From assembly GCF_029633825.1 (NCBI RefSeq), contig NZ_CP090641.1, positions 2,418,001 through 2,482,000 on the forward strand: a stretch of DNA of 64,000 bases, written 5' to 3'. The stretch's first letter is position 1. Each line of letters begins with the position of its first letter. The position numbers and the translations under genes are program-made. Of this stretch, positions 61,713 through 64,000 are shown in pieces. Origin of the DNA: Burkholderia contaminans. GTDB taxonomy: Bacteria; Pseudomonadota; Gammaproteobacteria; Burkholderiales; Burkholderiaceae. Under the pieces are notes generated by a model. It saw only the letters and a list, made by a program, of their open reading frames with translations. It made no database searches and was not told the DNA's origin.

Positions 61713-62903
61713 ATGTCATTCCCACTCGAGCCGGACGGATCCCTGTCGCGTGACGTCGCGCCGCCGCAATTCGGTGTCGACGGCGAACAGGCCGAGCGCG
61801 ACTGGCCGCTGATGACACACGACGAGGTGGCGGCGGTGCTCGCACGGATCGACGGCGCCGGCGAGCCGGCGCGGCTCACATGGCACAGCCCGCGGCAGTT
61901 CGCGGCGGCCGTCCTGGTCCAGATGACGGACGGGCGCGGGCTGTTCGTCAAGCGTCATCACGTGAGCCTGCGCGATGTGGAAGGGCTCGAGGAAGAGCAT
62001 CGCTTCATCGCGCATCTTCGCGAACGCGGGATGCCCGTGGTGGATATTCTTGCCGACCGCGACGGCGCGACCGCATTCGCGTCCGGCGACTGGACCTACG
62101 AGGTGCACGTGCGCGCGCCCGGCGTCGACCCGTATCGCGGCGTGATGTCGTGGCAGCCGTTCACGCATGCTTCGCACGCGTACGCGGCCGGCCGCGCGCT
62201 AGCGGAGCTGCATCGCGCGTCGGCCGGCTACGATGCGCCGGCGCGGCCCGTGCGGACCCTGCTGTCGAGCTTTCGCGTGCTGTCGTCCGCCGATCTGGCG
62301 GGCGCGCTCGAACGCTGGGTCGACGCGCAGCCGCTGCTCGTGCGCGCGCTCGGTGCACGCGACTGGCGCGGCGACGTGGCCGACGCGATCGGCCCGTATC
62401 ACGCACGCCTCGTTCCGTTGCTGCCCGCGCTTACGCCGTTGTGGACACACGGCGACTGGCATGCGTCGAACCTGTTGTGGACCGAGGCAGGACCTGGCGC
62501 GCAGGTGCGGACCGTACTCGATTTCGGGCTGTCGGATCGCACCTGTGCGGTGATGGATCTCGCACTCGCGATCGAGCGCAATACGGTCGACTGGATGGCG
62601 CCGGCCGATGCGCGGCGCGTCGAATACGCGCAGATCGACGCGTTGCTCGACGGCTACGAATCGCTCGAACCGCTGAGCGACGAAGCCTACGCGGCGCTGG
62701 TCGCGCTGCTGCCGATCGTGCATACGGAGTTCGCGCTGGCGGAAGTCGCTTATTTCGGCTGCATCATCGATGCGCCCGCCATTGTCGACATCGCGTACGA
62801 CGGCTACCTGATCGGTCACGCTCGCTGGTTCGGCGAGCGCGACGGGCGGCAATTGCTTGACTGGCTCGTGCAGCGACGGCGCGCGAAGCAAGGGGCTGCC
62901 TGA
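61713..62903 (+). CDS. APH-type kinase (aminoglycoside phosphotransferase fold)
   Basis: 396 residues. The catalytic loop is THGDWHASNLLW (about 245-256, Brenner motif HxDxxxxN), the Mg-binding DFG is in VLDFGLSD at 269-272, and the N-lobe Lys is in GRGLFVKRHH. Such kinases phosphorylate small alcohols, choline, thiamin or homoserine rather than drugs. It is 42 bp after pnuC, so it probably traps the imported vitamin or nucleoside in the cell. An N-terminal extension of about 50 residues is not conserved. Confidence 0.87.
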   Translation: MSFPLEPDGSLSRDVAPPQFGVDGEQAERDWPLMTHDEVAAVLARIDGAGEPARLTWHSPRQFAAAVLVQMTDGRGLFVKRHHVSLRDVEGLEEEHRFIAHLRERGMPVVDILADRDGATAFASGDWTYEVHVRAPGVDPYRGVMSWQPFTHASHAYAAGRALAELHRASAGYDAPARPVRTLLSSFRVLSSADLAGALERWVDAQPLLVRALGARDWRGDVADAIGPYHARLVPLLPALTPLWTHGDWHASNLLWTEAGPGAQVRTVLDFGLSDRTCAVMDLALAIERNTVDWMAPADARRVEYAQIDALLDGYESLEPLSDEAYAALVALLPIVHTEFALAEVAYFGCIIDAPAIVDIAYDGYLIGHARWFGERDGRQLLDWLVQRRRAKQGAA

Positions 62904-63145
62904 TTCGCCGGCGGAGAATCGCTGCCACATGTGCCGATTATCCGTGTCACTGTCGTCCTTCGTGCGGCCATCGCGCCGCACATCCATCGAATCCCCCTGA
63001 TCGCCGACGCGGGGCATGGCTCCCGCAGGGTGTCGCACGCATGCGCGCGGCTGCACCCAACATGACGGAAATATCATCTTCGCCTCATGTTCGCACTGCG
63101 GCCGGACCGTAGCATCGGTCGCGAACCGTTACCGCAGAACCGAAC

Positions 63146-64000
63146 ATGCTCAAGCTCAACCTCGCCGTGGCCATCGTCTTCGCGATGGCCGCGACGGCTC
63201 ATGCGCAGCCGTCGCTGTCGCCGGGGCCGGCCCCGGCTGCCTCCGGCAGCGCCGCGCCGATCGGCGCACCGCCCCCCGACACGCTCCCTTCCCCCTCGTT
63301 GACGCTTGCCGATGCGCTATCGGTCGCGGCCCGGAACAATCCGGCGCTGCGCGGCGCCCGCGCGGACGTCGATGCGTCGGCCGGCGCACTGATGCAGGCC
63401 GGTGCGCGTCCCAATCCCGAAGTGTCGTTCCTGCAGGAAGGATTTCGTCGCGCCGAGCGCACGTCGACCGCGCTGATCAACCAGACGATCGAACTCGGCG
63501 GCAAGCGCAGCGCGCGGCTCGATGTCGCGTCGTACGGCAGGGAAGCGGCGAATGCATCGCTCGACGAGCAGGGCGCCGTCGTGCGCGCCGACGTGATCGC
63601 CGCGTTCTACGGGCTGCTCGCCGCGCAGCGCCAGCTTCAGGTGACCGAGGAATCGGCCGCGATCGCCGCGCGCTCCGCGGATCTCGCGAGCCGCCGCGCA
63701 CAGGCCGGCAAGGTGTCGCCGGTCGAGGCGACCAAGGCGCAGGTGGCGGCGGCCGGCGTGCAGATCGAAGTCGTGACCGCGCGTGGCCGTGTCGAGGTTG
63801 CGCGCGAGAAGCTGAACGCGGTGATGGGCGAAGCACGCGACGGCCTGCTGGCGGTGCAGGGCGACCTCGAAGCCGTGCCGCCGGTCGAGCCGCTGTCCGC
63901 GCTGACCGCGCAGCTCGACGATTCTCCGCTTGCCCGGATCGCACGCGCCGAGATGCTGCGCTCGAACGCGGCCGTGTCGCTCGAACGCGCGCGGCGCATT
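63146..64000 (+). CDS. TolC/CzcC-family outer-membrane efflux protein (3' end outside window)
   Basis: First 285 residues only. Signal peptide LKLNLAVAIVFAMAATAHA-QP, a Pro/Ala-rich stretch, then the outer-membrane efflux domain: LTLADALSVAARNNPALRGARADVDASAGALMQAGARPNPEVSF in segments and the helical hairpin with SRRAQAGKVSPVEATKAQVAAAGVQIE. The GKxSPxExTKAQ pattern is typical of CzcC, CusC and CnrC, outer-membrane parts of metal RND pumps. The RND and membrane-fusion genes should follow beyond the right edge. Confidence 0.92.
   Translation, partial: MLKLNLAVAIVFAMAATAHAQPSLSPGPAPAASGSAAPIGAPPPDTLPSPSLTLADALSVAARNNPALRGARADVDASAGALMQAGARPNPEVSFLQEGFRRAERTSTALINQTIELGGKRSARLDVASYGREAANASLDEQGAVVRADVIAAFYGLLAAQRQLQVTEESAAIAARSADLASRRAQAGKVSPVEATKAQVAAAGVQIEVVTARGRVEVAREKLNAVMGEARDGLLAVQGDLEAVPPVEPLSALTAQLDDSPLARIARAEMLRSNAAVSLERARRI

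Overview
The window is GC-rich, densely packed proteobacterial DNA with short intergenic gaps and many 4-bp start/stop overlaps (ATGA, GTGA). Porins ending in aromatic residues, paired DUF802/DUF3348 genes, a fucose lectin almost identical to what I recall of BambL, and many MFS, LysR and AraC genes point to the Burkholderia cepacia complex, probably B. ambifaria or a close relative, on a secondary replicon. I see no rRNA, tRNA, CRISPR, insertion sequence or prophage.

Layout. 1-7.3 kb: an MFS carrier cut by the left edge, a porin, a LysR and an AraC regulator, and two NAD-dependent dehydrogenases (opine-dehydrogenase family and 3-hydroxyacyl-CoA-dehydrogenase family). 7.4-16.9 kb: an MHS symporter, then a seven-gene minus-strand operon (polyamine-type ABC importer plus a three-subunit HcnABC/opine-oxidase-like flavoenzyme) with a divergent IclR regulator. 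17-21.6 kb: porin, DUF3311 protein, SSS symporter and a COG0402 amidohydrolase. Together these read as a catabolic region for amino-acid-like or nitrogenous compounds.

21.6-27.7 kb: lysozyme inhibitor Ivy, a GNAT enzyme, an amino-acid-binding protein, a CynX-type MFS carrier, an MmyB-type regulator divergent from an SDR-type reductase, and a 34-codon remnant of an alcohol dehydrogenase. 27.9-30.9 kb: a stand-alone A-T-R (adenylation, thiolation, reductase) NRPS-like enzyme. 31-35.7 kb: a MerA-like flavoprotein and small housekeeping genes.

36.1-41.3 kb holds the most striking locus: DUF3348, a MotA-like DUF802 protein with an 80-residue repeat tail, a MotB/OmpA-like partner and DUF2894. This looks like an ion-driven stator-type motor of unknown purpose, architecturally like ZorAB of the Zorya defence system. 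A G-quadruplex-prone G-run array lies in its upstream region.

41.3-48.1 kb: an FMN reductase, a GNAT enzyme, a 28-residue membrane peptide, a CmlA/FloR-like efflux pump preceded by a nine-codon leader peptide and a perfect 12-bp hairpin (a probable attenuator), an ICMT-like membrane methyltransferase, and a large Gly-Thr-Ser repeat surface protein. 48.4-53.2 kb: a CMD-family protein, an alpha/beta hydrolase, a Baeyer-Villiger monooxygenase, an SDR and a TetR regulator.

53.2-58.2 kb: the fucose lectin in an AT-rich pocket, a LysR/GST pair, a PNPOx-FNR-ferredoxin fusion with an (SA)n linker, and a DUF2970 protein. 58.2-64 kb: a TonB receptor gene with an apparent N-terminal frameshift, then pnuC, an APH-type kinase (a vitamin or nucleoside uptake set) and a CzcC/TolC-type protein cut by the right edge.
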